Shown here: positions 51,407 through 63,288 of the stretch, one piece after another
Layout: every line of letters begins with the position of its first letter
Numbering within the stretch: position 1 is the first letter of the stretch
DNA from: Dolomedes plantarius
Lineage: Eukaryota; Arthropoda; Arachnida; Araneae; Dolomedidae
Length of the DNA stretch: 64,000 nt
Direction of reading: 5' to 3'
NCBI GenBank assembly: GCA_907164885.2
Contig: OU015491.1
Location: forward strand, 113,443,694-113,507,693
Notes under the pieces: generated by a model
Told to the model about the DNA's origin: nothing
Database searches by the model: none
Seen by the model: the letters and a program-made list of their open reading frames with translations, nothing else
Program-made: the position numbers and the translations under genes

Positions 51407-52588
51407 ATTTGATATCAATGACTAGATGCATTGACATTAAATGAAATTATGATGAAAAAATAATAAAAACCTTTTCATATAAAGATCATTTTCATCCTTT
51501 CTGAACGGACGTATCAAACGACCGTCGTAGACAAGATGTAACAAAATAGACAGAATACTGAAACGGAATTTAGTAGTCCAAAGAAAGATATCGACATCCC
51601 TTATTTACATCACTTTCATACTCTTAAGATTCAAGTCTGAACAAAAAAAAAAAGAAAAAAAATCTCTATACAGTCTGTTATTTTCTGACACCTCTCAAAA
51701 ATATAACGGAAATTTGTTTCTTTTCTCGCAAAAGAAAGAAATTTGGGAATTAAAAAAAATCTTAAATGTCAGTTTGAACATGATCCTAATTTAATTTGTT
51801 ATGAAGAAAAAAAGGCGAAATCAAGACATTCTTGAAAAGTTCCTGTAGCCCCGAATTGAGCCTAATTATCTCTACTTTGTCTTCTTATATGGCATTTTTG
51901 CATGCTAAACTAAATGGTTCCATCATCCCTCTTTGAGATCCATTAGGACGCACGCTAATAATGATTTTCAAATTCAGGGTGTTCGTTTGGCGGAAATTTG
52001 ACAAACGAAATGACAGATTTCATCACTCTACTACACGAAAATTAAAGTCAGTAAGTTTTATTAGTTGTGATTTTGCGAAAAATTGAAATTAAAATACATT
52101 TGTAAATGTAATAGATCTGTTTGAAGAAGTTTCATTTTTTTTAGAATTTAAATAGATCTCTATCATTTTTAATAACAATGCCATATTTTTCAATTAAAAA
52201 AATATTGTTTAATATTTAAAAAATAAATGTTCTCATCGAGTAAGGATTGATGCTGACTTTTAATTAAATCAATTGGTCGTTATGATGCAAATCAGACCCT
52301 TCTATATTGTTATGGCAGCTTATTAAATACGTAGTTTTTAGATTATACGATTATTTATTTAGATTATACGATTATTTATTTAGATTAGTGATGTAAAAAC
52401 TAAACCAGCCATAAATCCATTAATATGAGTTATGTATCTGAGGAAAAAAAATCCTACCAAAATTTCTCGTTTACAGTGCTTGTTAGAGCGTTATATTGTT
52501 AAAGTTCATTAAAGTTCTATCAAAACTATATTTTATTGCAAGAAAAATTGCCAGCCTCATCGCCAGTGGCAACAATATCTAGTAACGA
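51407..52588. other. AT-rich DNA, no gene recognised
   Basis: Includes a 21 bp tandem duplication (GATTATACGATTATTTATTTA, from 52341). Nothing else identified. Confidence 0.45.
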
Positions 52589-52813
52589 TTTTTTTTTTTT
52601 TAAGCGGAGGCACTTGTTGTCAAAAATTCGCCTTGACTACGCGCAGTTTACTGTCCATTTTTTTACGGGGACACCATAGAGGCGGACAGCATTACCCCCT
52701 ATGAATAGACGACTATAACAGAGGAATTTTTCGTGGCGCGCCGCTGGGATTCGATGCGAGCACCCTCAGAAACGGAAACCAGCGCGCTGTACCACAGGGC
52801 CACCACAAGTCCT
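52589..52813 (-). mobile_element. tRNA-derived SINE with A tail
   Basis: On the minus strand the head GTGGTGGCCCTGTGGTACAG has an A box (TGGCCCTGTGG), with a B-box-like GCATCGAATCCC about 45 bp later. A body of about 140 bp ends in 12-13 consecutive A residues (the T run at 52589-52601 on the plus strand). It differs in head and body from the SINE at 49422, so it is a second family. Confidence 0.7.
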
Positions 52814-52873
52814 AGGAACGAAATGTAAAATGTAGAGTCCAAAGTAATTGTGGAGGTCTACTGATAGCATAGT

Positions 52874-53060
52874 GTACTAATATCAGGGAACTATATCAGT
52901 AGAGTGTTTCTGAGTAGGTTATGAGGGTACTAATATCAGGGCACTATATCAGTAGAGTGTTTATGAGTAGGTTTTGAGAGTACTAATATCAGGGCACTAT
53001 ATCAGTAGAGTGTTTCTGAGTAGGTTTTGATGGTACTAATATCAGGGCACTATATCAGTA
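52874..53060. repeat. 53 bp minisatellite, array 1
   Basis: Three full units and one partial unit with starts at 52874, 52927, 52980 and 53033, exactly 53 bp apart. The core is GTACTAATATCAGGGCACTA followed by TATCAGTAGAGTGTTT and GAGTAGGTTTTGA. Confidence 0.95.
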
Positions 53061-53568
53061 TATCCCTTTTTTCCATAACACAGATTTGAAATTTCTTGAC
53101 GGATCTCTTTTGGTGATATATCAGCATTATATGCAAGTTTTCATTAAAATACACGATTACAACAAATTTCTAGATTACAACATTGGAACATGCTTTTACT
53201 TTTGCCAACTTCCCAACAATATCTATAAATCGAATGAAATTCCAAATTATATTTCATGGCAACAGGGGTTGATAGGTATGAGGAAAGATTTACGTGGACT
53301 ATTATATCTCATTCCTTTAATCTCCATTTTTCTTCCTCTACATAAGTACAAGTAGATTATGTAAAATGTAAAAAGTAAAAGTAGATCATATGACGACATA
53401 TCTTAAAATCCTTACACCAGGCAGTGTGAGTTATAGCACTTACATGTCTTCAGTATCATCATAACGTTTTATGCAACAATATGTTTATCACCTTCAGTAT
53501 TATTGGTTCAGAAATTTTCTTTTGCCTTTTCAGGTATTTCAAATAGTATAGGGAACAAAAGCAGTATA
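53061..53568. other. 508 bp spacer between minisatellite arrays
   Basis: Contains an 89-codon plus-strand frame (53086-53355, ending LIPLISIFLPLHKYK) with no recognised domain. No terminal inverted repeat seen at its edges. Confidence 0.45.
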
Positions 53569-53724
53569 GTGCACTGATATCAGGGCACTATATTAGTAGA
53601 GTAGGTTTTGAGGGTACTAATATCAGGGCACTATATCAGTAGAGGGTTTCTGAGTAGGTTTTGATGTTACTAATATGAGGACACTATATCAGTAGAGGGT
53701 TTTTGAGTAGGTTTTGAGGGTTCT
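53569..53724. repeat. 53 bp minisatellite, array 2
   Basis: Same unit as array 1, starts near 53569, 53614 (this unit is 8 bp short) and 53667, ending in GAGTAGGTTTTGAGGG. Confidence 0.93.
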
Positions 53725-55259
53725 TCCTTTGCTTGTTAACAGTGAATCTCAACCTTTTTAGGTCTAACCTCTCTCCCCTCTCCCCCTTTGGATGATCTTC
53801 AGGCCCTAGGCCACCCCTCCCCAGGTATGAAAAACGTAAGTTAGCATAGTAATATACGCTATGCACAGATTTTTGCTAACCATCCACACACTACCCCTTA
53901 ATGTCGCTTACGTCTCCCCATGGTGTCAGCCCCCCCCCCAGGTTAAGAAGCTTTGGTACAGATATTTGTAGAAAAAGAACACAAGTAAAAATTAGGGAAA
54001 AAATTAAATATCTTTTGATGAGAAATGTATAAAATTTATGGTATTTTTACCGCGTTTATGTCAGAACACTTTGAATAAATTAAATGATAAGATTTCAGTC
54101 ATTTCACGTTTTATAGAATTTGAGGACTAAGCCTTCACCTATACACGTTTCACTTCCATGTTTATGCAAAAAATATCGATTCATCAATGCATGCGTGGGG
54201 GTATTCATAAACGAAGACAAAGAGAAGAGATATCTATTATTAATATCCACTCGGGATAAATGACACTTTATTGCCCATAAACTTCCAGCGATTCCCATTC
54301 AACAATTAGAAAAGATGCCATCATCGCCCCCTTTTTAAATGGAAATGAAATTTGGAAAGCCTGATAAAGGTTCTTTTGTTTGGGCACCAAACCGATTCAT
54401 CAGTTTAGATAAATGGGGCAGAAAATCATGCGCGATTTATCCCAACTTAAATCGTCGCAAGGAAGCGATATTTCACGTGTAGTATGATTTCTGTGCTAGG
54501 ATTTGAAAAATAGCCTGCGTAAAATTTCCCAGAATTATTATTCAGGATTCTTGCTTTTATTCGTAGATCAGGAACCGGAATTTCAATGTGTTAAGTTGGG
54601 TTTGAAATATGACTTCGAAGACTACAGCGTTTTGAAAGAGCATTCCAAAACCTATTCTATTTCATCAACTGTTGCCATTAGTCACCATCTAAACATCAAG
54701 CCGAATTTTCTCAAACATCCTAGGCTATGATTTATTATTCATCTGATTCAGCGAGATTCTTTGTTTAAATTCAAATTATTTTCTATTTGTAGGTATTAAA
54801 GCGTCATTGCGGGAAATCGTTCAAAAATATTCTTTTATAGATATATAAGTAAAACGAGATAGTTTTGCCTGTATATCTGTATAGTAAAGGGGAAGAAACT
54901 TACGATTTTATTCGAATAATTACTCTCCAGCATATATACATGGTTATAAATGGTAAAATCTTCCGTCTTTCCTAAATCCACCGAAATAATCTTTAGAGGC
55001 ATGCAATTAATAGACTATGGAAATCTAAGATGTGCTCTTTGTGAATGACCCTATAAAGCATAATCAAATGATCAAGATTCTTAATAGAAAGTGTTGATGG
55101 AGAGTTTAAAAATAAACCCACTGAATTTTATTCTAGGTATGATATCACTTATCGGGCATTAGGAACGTTGGAAATTTTCAGATTTAGTATTGCGTCGCTC
55201 TCGTCTCTAAATTTTCTCTCAACCTCCTGAAATAACTCCCCCTATCTCAATGGGTCCGT
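53725..55259. other. No gene recognised
   Basis: A pyrimidine/GC-rich patch (53755-53945, with several C runs) stands out. Otherwise only chance frames. Confidence 0.45.
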
Positions 55260-55574
55260 TTAGAGGAAATGCGAAATAGAGATGAATATACCATCCGTCA
55301 AGTCATTACTGTTAACACCACACTGTCTGGGATTCCATTGCAATATGATACGACTGCAGCTAATCGTGAGAGAATTATTTGCTAATTGGCATCTTGAAAT
55401 TGATAGCAAGCAATTGATAAAGACAGAAGTAATAGCCTTCATTACGACTTGAAGATCCATAAAAATAACAATTTTAGATAAATTTTTTGTCATAATCGCC
55501 TTCAGAGCCAAAGAAAGAACAGCAATTTCTCCGCCAAATTTGTTATAGAGTTTTCCAGCTGCTCTACTGAGCAT
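55260..55574 (-). pseudogene. Retrotransposon RNase H domain relic
   Basis: A 104-codon minus-strand frame resembles the RNase H domain found at the end of arthropod non-LTR retrotransposon ORF2 proteins: GGEIAVLSLALKAI (usual DGEIxAIxxAL with catalytic Glu), KIVIFMDLQVVMKAI (usual VIxSDSQAAIxAI; the catalytic Asp is shifted or replaced in MDLQ) and IILQWNPRQCGVNSNDLTDG (usual xLxWIPSHxGIxGNExAD). No reverse transcriptase is recognisable next to it. The degraded catalytic positions make it a dead fragment. Confidence 0.65.
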
Positions 55575-56529
55575 GAAGTGCTTAAATTGCGCACGTGAAA
55601 GACAGTTATAGCAACATTGGACATATTCTTCAACGCGTGATTTGAATTAAATTTTATATCATAATAATTTTAGTTACTTTTCGTTACACAAGATATATAA
55701 TTAAGTTACCTAAACATATATCAAAAATCCATTTATCCTTGGAAATATTTACTGCAGAGTAAGTTTCTTTGAGAAATGAAATTAGGTCATAGAAAATCGA
55801 ACCTAGAAACTTGTAAATTTATTCACAGTACCTTTGAATGGCTGCCTGAACACGGTTGAACTCTTCCCTGTATTGCATTCTTTTAACTTAATGATAATAT
55901 TGAACGTAATTGCACAAATGAAATCAAAGTCATTGGGAATATTGAATTAAAGCTTCTTTGTACAAAATTTCATAAAAAAACTGCAGCTCATGATTCACAA
56001 TTATCTCTCTGTACTTAATTTAAATCACACAGTATTAAAAAAAATCGAGAGACATAAGCAGTATTTAAATCACTCTCTTCCTGCCACGTATTTGAGTTGG
56101 CAACCCACTTAACGAACAGCTTAGAAACGGAAGGGAAATTTCCAGTGAAATTGGTTGGTTGAGAATTGTATGGTTATCTAATGGAATACTAGCGTGATTA
56201 GTTCACATTCAAATTTATCGGTATAACAGCAGGGGAAATCAGCTCCAAAGCATCTACTATCCTTCAAGCTCCAAAAAACTCTTCTCGTAAGCCGCAAAAG
56301 CGGTCGAAAAAACCTCAGACGAAACGGCACTCAAAGTTCTAAAGCTGAATCACATCTAAAAGTTCTTAGCCTAAAATAATAAGCTGATTTCTTTTGAAAA
56401 AGTTCCAAATTTTTTTTTCATCGTTATGCTGTTATCACACAGAAACAAGTAGGAATGTTGAAAATGGATAACATAAAATGACAGATGTTAACCTGATCGT
56501 CGTCATTCGATGGTATATGCCACTCGTAA
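55575..56529. other. AT-rich DNA, nothing recognised
   Basis: No coding or structural signal seen. Confidence 0.45.
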
Positions 56530-56935
56530 TATTAAAGTAGACACTAATACATGTCTATTTACATCTTGTTTATTATAAAATCAATATCTAGACTAATATT
56601 AACATATACACGTTTGTTCCGAAGAACCATCATACATCGATTCAAGGGCGCGGAGTTCATAAATCAGTTCAATAGAGACCCTGTCTCTCTCTAGTCTCTC
56701 CGCTCGCCCGACTCGTTTCGGCAAAGTTCTAGTCTAGTCTCTTCTTTTTCTCGCGGTCTCCTCTATTTATCCCTTTTTCAGTCTGTCTTTCTGGAACAAT
56801 CTAGACCTTTCCACACCTCGGATCCCCATCTTCCGGTTTCCTTTTTACGTGGACCACCTATGGCGATTTTCACCGCCGTCGGCTTCCGCTTTCTTCAATG
56901 CCACTAACGGCCTTCGCTAATCATTCTAAATTATA
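56530..56935 (-). mobile_element. Probable solo LTR
   Basis: Read on the minus strand: a GC-rich upstream part, a TATA-like GGGATAAATAGAGGAG, then a segment containing GTCTCTATTGAACTG, and an ATAATAAACAAG polyadenylation-like signal near the end, i.e. a U3-R-U5 order over about 400 bp. There is no internal retrotransposon sequence on either side. Borders and target duplication are not certain. It shares its layout and the ATTGAACTG core with 9640-10240. Confidence 0.45.
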
Positions 56936-59900
56936 TGTCCATGGTCTCAATTAAGAATGTCGGACGCGAGTCTGACAATAGAGATAGAAAATTATGTCGT
57001 TGGGCAAAAATTAAACTCTCATTGTTTAAGACTCCACAACTGTGGGAAATATTTTTTTGTTTATGTGCGTTAAATAGACCTCCCAAACTGGTGCAAAAAT
57101 TGCACTGGTTATACAACTTTGTTTTGTATTGTCAGTGTAAGCATGATGTACAATCCTGTACACTTAAAACTGATTCAGATTTACTAACGATTCATTCCCA
57201 GCTTCTAAATATTTAAATTATGAAAGAACTAATTAATCCGCATTTTTAAATACATTTTTCGGAAATCTGAATATAAAACTGGAAGTCATTATGTGCCATC
57301 ATCATTTGCACGGTCAGAAACTTGTTGATTGGCGCAGATATCTTACGATAAGTTGCCTTGTCTGTACAATCATAATAATTCACAGATGATGAACTCATTT
57401 TTTTTTCCTCCTTAAATTTGAAATGCTACAAATTATAGCAAGATTGAGAATATGCTCTTGATAGTGCAATTCATAGTTTAATATATTCCATAGCGTATAT
57501 GTCAAAAGTTAATTTCTCTTACATATGGCATAAATTTCTGTTTGCGTATACGGAAGTTCTTAGTTGCTGTATTACAACTAGTTTGTTTTAATGAGAGTGG
57601 AAGATGCAATTTAAATATTCAAGTCTCACAATCAAACTTGATCATTAGAGCCTGCATAAAGACGGGAAATTTAAAACTTTAGAAATCTTACCACGGCAGA
57701 GAAATATAAACCTTTCACACTTAAATAGACTTTATTCTAGAATGGCAAATATTATTGAGTTTTAGTGATTGCGAGGGGTAAGATAATGTGATGTTAACAT
57801 TCATAAAATTACAGCCCAGAACGTGAAAACACATCACATATTCACATGTCTCAAAATTTCGAAGGGTTTATTACAGAAATGTAATTTGAAAGACAGACAT
57901 TGAAATAGACACTTGATGTTTTTTGTTTAGAAATCTTAATGCATTGACAGCTGTTGGCAAGCATAAAAATCATTTCCAGATTACTGAGAATTTGTAAAAC
58001 TTGTCTGTGTTTTATGCATACCTCGGGAGAGAGAATTATACACTAAAAAAAAATGGTGCACATTTATTATAGTCTAATCCATTAGAAATATGCTATAAGT
58101 AGAGTAAAAAAAAAAAAAGTTTAGTTAAATAGTGCGTTCTACTTGTAAATAAAGCTCTTAAAATAATGCACATCAAAGAAAGTAAGCAATGTATTGCTAA
58201 CAATTTTTTTTTTCTGAATATTTAATGCATTTCTGTGATGTTGTACTGCAGACCTGCAGTACTGCAGGGTGGGGTGGGGGGGGAGACCAACCCCTGAAGT
58301 GATTCCTTTTTGTTTCAAACACCGACTTAAATTCTCTCCCTTTAGAAGCACATCTGTTTAATATGGTGTTTACGGAATTAATGTTTGAAAATACCAAAAT
58401 ATGTAGAAGTACTGGTGTCCTCCGAAGAGAAGATCCCTCAGAAAGTGGTCGCTAGGGCGCAGTTCTTTTTTCATGAGGGGTGGAAAGTGTCGAAAGCGAC
58501 GTTCAAGGAGGAGACTGTCACCCCCTCCCCCCCCCCCAACTTTTTACCAAATAACGGCATTTGCCCCAAGGAAGTGTTTAACAGGTGTTTCTTTCTGCCA
58601 ATGGGTAATAGTTTAACCTAAGAAAATGCATTGTTTACAAGAGACAAGTGGGGAGGAATACACATTTGCAGTTAACAATTGAAAGGAAAATTTTAACACT
58701 ATACCAATTGGAATATTATTAACTGCTGTGATTTGCTGTATAATCTGAAATGTTTAAATGCTGATTTATTATGTCTATTTCCCAAGTTATAAACTTGCAA
58801 CTAAGCAAAACATCTTTCACGTTTTCATTTAATTTTTAAACTGGCAAAATATGGCTAACGAAACCCAAGTTATGAGAAGATATTTCCCAGAGGATGAAAT
58901 TAGAGTTTGACGAAATATTTCCCTAGTTAAATTGCGGAAAATGGTAAAATTTTATAAAGTATGGAAAAAATATGCCGCGATTTTTCATTAGAAGATGTAT
59001 TAGTGTAGTCAGCATAACACTTTAAAAGACAGGACCGGCTTTAAGCCGATTGGACCTATAAAATTAGGAAAATTAAAAATATGTCTAAAAGAAAATTGCG
59101 TTAACAGATGTAAAAATTATTCAAAATAGCGACCAAACGAAGTACATCCATTCTTAAATGCGATTAAAACAGCTTCGAGTTCAACGGAAAGATATGGTTT
59201 CTTTCAAAAAGAATCGAGCAGTTATCCTTTCGAAAATAAATGGGAAAATATGTACAACGTAAAAAATAGCAATCTGTATAAGAGAAATTAATTTTAAAAT
59301 GCAAATTTCCTTAAGATTATTTATTTTGCGGTTGAAATTATGAAATCGGCAATCGATACTAGGCTTTTGACATACAAACAAAATAAAACTCGCTACGTCC
59401 AAAGAATATTATTTAATATGTTTCAAATTAACAGCTCAAGTTTTACACACAGCAGAAAATTTACATTGCTAAATATATTTGAAAACAATAATCGACATAA
59501 AACTCTTTCCATCTCAGAGGCGTCAATTTTTACAATTATATAATTAACAAAAGGAGTAACCCAGACGTCTTTGTATGTTAAAGCGTCAAGGCTGTGTTCT
59601 TCCAGATCAATTCTATGGTTTTGGGCCACTCGGTTGGCTAGGGTACATGTAGACCATTGGGTATAGCTTTAAACAGTAGACCGCAGACTGTTTGCCTTTT
59701 TGCACAGCAAAAAATGGCCCTACCGTCAGTTTGACATCTTGTTTGACTCAATCAAAAATTTGATTGTTTGTACATATCAGTCTCAAACAGTCAAACTTTA
59801 GATTCAACATTCTTTCCGCTAGAGTAATGTTATTGAGGTCTGCTGTACAAAGTGTATAAATATGAAATGTCTTTAAGATCTTGAATTTCCGAAATATTAG

Positions 59901-60460
59901 ATCTCCTGCAAGCTTGTCCGTCTTTGTAAGCTTCCGTAATGAGTAAGATGTACACAGCTACAGAAATTAAAATACAAACTGATTTTTTATCATATTTAGC
60001 CGAAGAATCTGACACACTTTTGAACATTTGAGTCACAGGTTATGGTGAAACAACAACACCGGCTTGTAACGTCGCCCATGAACTCATACTGCAGGTTTAG
60101 CATCTAGTAAAAGAAGAGTGTATCATTGCTGATCACAGTATCCGACTTTTGGCCTACTCCTGCTGTTTAAATTCAGTTAATGGTGGTTTCACTCCTTCGC
60201 CATGCGATACAAGTTAAACTAACCAATCATAGAGGTAAAAGGTATAATTGACATGGGATTACGATATGTGCCATCATGTCCCGAAAATACGATTCAACTT
60301 TTCAGGTACGTATGCAAAGCGATATATACTAGGTTTATACTCAGGAGCCGGTGACTATGTTTGTTTATTTCTAGAAAAAACTGTTTCCCGAAATCCAATG
60401 ATTCCGTTATATACGAGTAATTAACATCTGGATCTCGTCACAAGATCTTTTTCTAGGCGG

Positions 60461-60462
<2 letters not shown>
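56936..60462. other. 3.5 kb without recognisable gene
   Basis: The frame at 56935-57216 (93 codons) and others here show no domain I know. C/G runs occur near 58267-58283 and 58521-58537. Confidence 0.45.

Positions 60463-60539
<77 letters not shown>
60463..60539. repeat. (TA)n microsatellite
   Basis: Pure TA repeat. No element end recognised at either side. Confidence 0.96.
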
Positions 60540-60540
<1 letters not shown>

Positions 60541-62189
60541 CGGGGGGTATTAAGTTGAAGTACTCAGCTAAACTTCGAAATTAAACGTACATTCCGATAA
60601 AAATTTAAAGTGTCAATTTTACTCCTAATATATTCGGTAATGTAAATTACCCTCGAATCCATCTTAAACATTTTCTCAAAAAATTATCTGTTTTACATGC
60701 TGGTAAATATTTATAATTGCTGCATCTCTTCTATCATGCAAGGTAACAAAAATATTCTAAAACATAGAGAGCCCTTATTATATTCCTATCAGGTCAGAGA
60801 TATTCTAAACGTGATGGCGAGTTAAAACAGCATGTGGAATATTTCGTTCCACATTCTGACACTCACTGTACGTTCTTTATTTTATTCTCTCCAGAAGGTG
60901 GTGATTATTTTGCTATCTATTTCGTTACTTCCCTGTAATTTTGCTATCTATTTAGTTACTTCCCTGTAATTATGCTTGCTCATTCAAAAGTGCCCTACAG
61001 TGCACAGGTGAGTTCACTTTTGAGTCCAGGCAGTCTACTACCTTCACGTCGCGATAATATGTGATAATTTTTATTTTTGCACGATAGTGCTATATATATA
61101 TATATATACACATACATTCAGAGGAATCCTGAAGAAACATATTTAAAGTTTTGTTCCACTAAAATACCCTTTTTAGTTCCATTAAAATACCCTTGAGTTA
61201 TTATAACAAGTCTAACCATTCAAATTTAATTAGTTAAAAGTATGATAGTTTAAAGTGTCGTATCTGTGATAACTAGCAAAATATGTATCGTTAAAAATAA
61301 ACTTTAGGATTAATAACATGGGGCATGCTCATCAAGAAATTAATTTCTTGTTTAATTGATATAGTAATAAATTTAACTTTAGGATCAAGGAAAATGTATA
61401 CCTAATTCATTGTTGTTTCAGCCTTCGATATGTTGATAACATTTTCTCTGATTTACAGGCAAAACTGTTAAATTCTAGCAGTCCTGCGTTCAGATACCTA
61501 TAACTAGTACGCATGCTCATGTAAGTAATGCAGTATGTGCTTTTCGCAAGCTGTATCCAGCAGCACGAATTCATCATAATGAACTATGACGTTAAATGTA
61601 CATAATTACAATGCTTTCTCTTGATACGTTATTCCTTACAATATGCATATATCTTCATAATACGCCGGCGTGCTGCCTATACAGATGTACGATTACATAT
61701 GCACAGAGTGCCTTCCTCGGACTGATATGCATACATGTGATGTGTGCGTATTATCCATCATATGTAATGGCTTATATAACTGTAACAATATGTATTGTTC
61801 GGCTGAGTGGAAGATAATCCTAGTACAGCGAAGTTAAATATAACGAATTTGAATGTATGCTAATTTGCAACTACATAATTACTTTATTTTGATGCTCCGA
61901 CTTAGACACATAAGACATACCAACGTATATTTTAAAACATGCCCTTTCCTGTGTCTGGTTAAATAAATATTCAGAAAACCATTTTAACCTATATGAAATG
62001 AATTACGTTTCTATTTTAAAAAATGCAAACCCCATCTCATTTATCAGTAAAATACGGTTTAATTATTGTACCTTTTTAAATATGCTGAGAACCGGAGGAA
62101 AAACTTGTAAGCGAAAGTATCGCAAATAACCCTGTAAATTAAAAGGAATTATAAATGTAAACGATCATCTGAATAATTATACATACGTA
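60540..62189. other. No gene recognised
   Basis: Contains a 31 bp tandem duplication (TGCTATCTATTT.GTTACTTC, starts 60911 and 60942) and a short TA run near 61091-61108. Confidence 0.45.
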
Positions 62190-63167
62190 CGAGGGTAGAC
62201 TGAAAAGTAATGCACACATGCTTGTAGAGCGTGAACAAAAAGAAATAGCGAGATCGGGCAAAAAGAACATTAAAGTACAATTTTTAAGCTTCAAAATAAT
62301 ATATTTATTTTTCAACATAGTCACCGTTAAGGCTAACACATTTCTCCCAATGTGTAACAAGTTTTCTCATTCCGTCACTGAAAAATTCTTCCGAATTTCT
62401 CGAATCCACGACTTGACAGCTGCCTTTACCTCATCATCCGAGGTGTAATGATTACCCTTTAGGTATCTCTTGAGTAGAGGAAAAAAAATAAAAATTGCAA
62501 GACGCAAGATCGGGGGAATAAGGAGGGTGTGGAATCGTTTCAAACTTCAGATTTCACAGAGCCTCTCCAGTCCGACGCTGTTCTCGCCTGTGACACGGCG
62601 TGGTACCCATCGAGATTTTACGGTACACACAGATTTTACGGTATCCCAATCGTTCTATAATGAAGCAGACACATTCCTTGGATACTCTAATATGGTTTGC
62701 GATAAGCTTTTGAGTGATTCGCCGGTCATTTCGAATTAAATCGTCGATGAGTTTGCGATGTTCATCGTCAGTGGCAGTGATCGGACATCCGCTGCGTGTT
62801 TCATCAGCAATTATGGCTTTTCTAGGCTCGCAACCACGAAATTTTACTACCCATCGATTTACAGTACCCCTATCAACAGCATCGTCACCATAAACAGCCT
62901 TTAAACGACTATGAATCTCAGTAGGAGTCACTTTTTCAGCTGTTAAAAATTCGATAACAGCGCGCTGTATAACTCGCCGTTGACATACCACTAGAACACG
63001 TCTCCATACTACCGATTTCCAAAATACACTGGATGAACACAACGAATTAAAACTTGCGATGAGTATTGAGGGGGAATGTAACTTCCATATGCCACTTGGT
63101 ACGGTTTTGAAGGTCATTTCGTTCGCGCTCTACAAGCATGTGTGCTTTACTTTTCAGCCTACCATCG
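62190..63167 (-). mobile_element. mariner element, internal-deletion derivative
   Basis: A 978 bp element with inverted ends of about 42-46 bp (CGAGGGTAGACTGAAAAGTA left, CGATGGTAGGCTGAAAAGTA right, both continuing GCACACATGCTTGTAGAGCG) and TA on both sides (62188-62189 and 63168-63169). The right flank passes into a TA/GT microsatellite. Confidence 0.92.
62275..63010 (-). pseudogene. mariner transposase lacking catalytic core
   Basis: The minus-strand N-terminal half is intact: CQRRVIQRAVIEFLTAEKVT, EIHSRLKAVYGDDAVDRGTV, DETRSGCP, DRRITQKLIANHIRVSKECV and ERLGYRKICVYRK form the two helix-turn-helix motifs of a Mos1-type paired domain. The sequence then jumps, at about 62600, to the end of the catalytic domain, HTPPYSPDLASCNFYFFPLL, LKGNHYTSDDEVKAAVKSWI, and after a frameshift GMRKLVTHWEKCVSLNGDYV and a stop near 62296. 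The parts with the first and second catalytic Asps are deleted; only the third Asp (SPDLA) remains. The normal start Met is not preserved. It could bind ends but not cut DNA. Confidence 0.88.
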
Positions 63168-63199
63168 TATATACATACATATATATATATATATATATA

Positions 63200-63242
<43 letters not shown>

Positions 63243-63288
63243 GTGTATATATATATATATATATACATACATATATTAAATATATATA
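63168..63288. repeat. (CATA)n(TA)n(GT)n tract between two elements
   Basis: Mixed CATA, TA, GT and GTAT repeats linking the mariner and Tc1 ends. Terminates in the TA at 63287-63288. Confidence 0.95.

Noticed and set aside
52874..53724. CRISPR-like array from regularly spaced repeats
   Set aside because: Units are contiguous 53 bp tandem repeats without unique spacers, in eukaryotic DNA.
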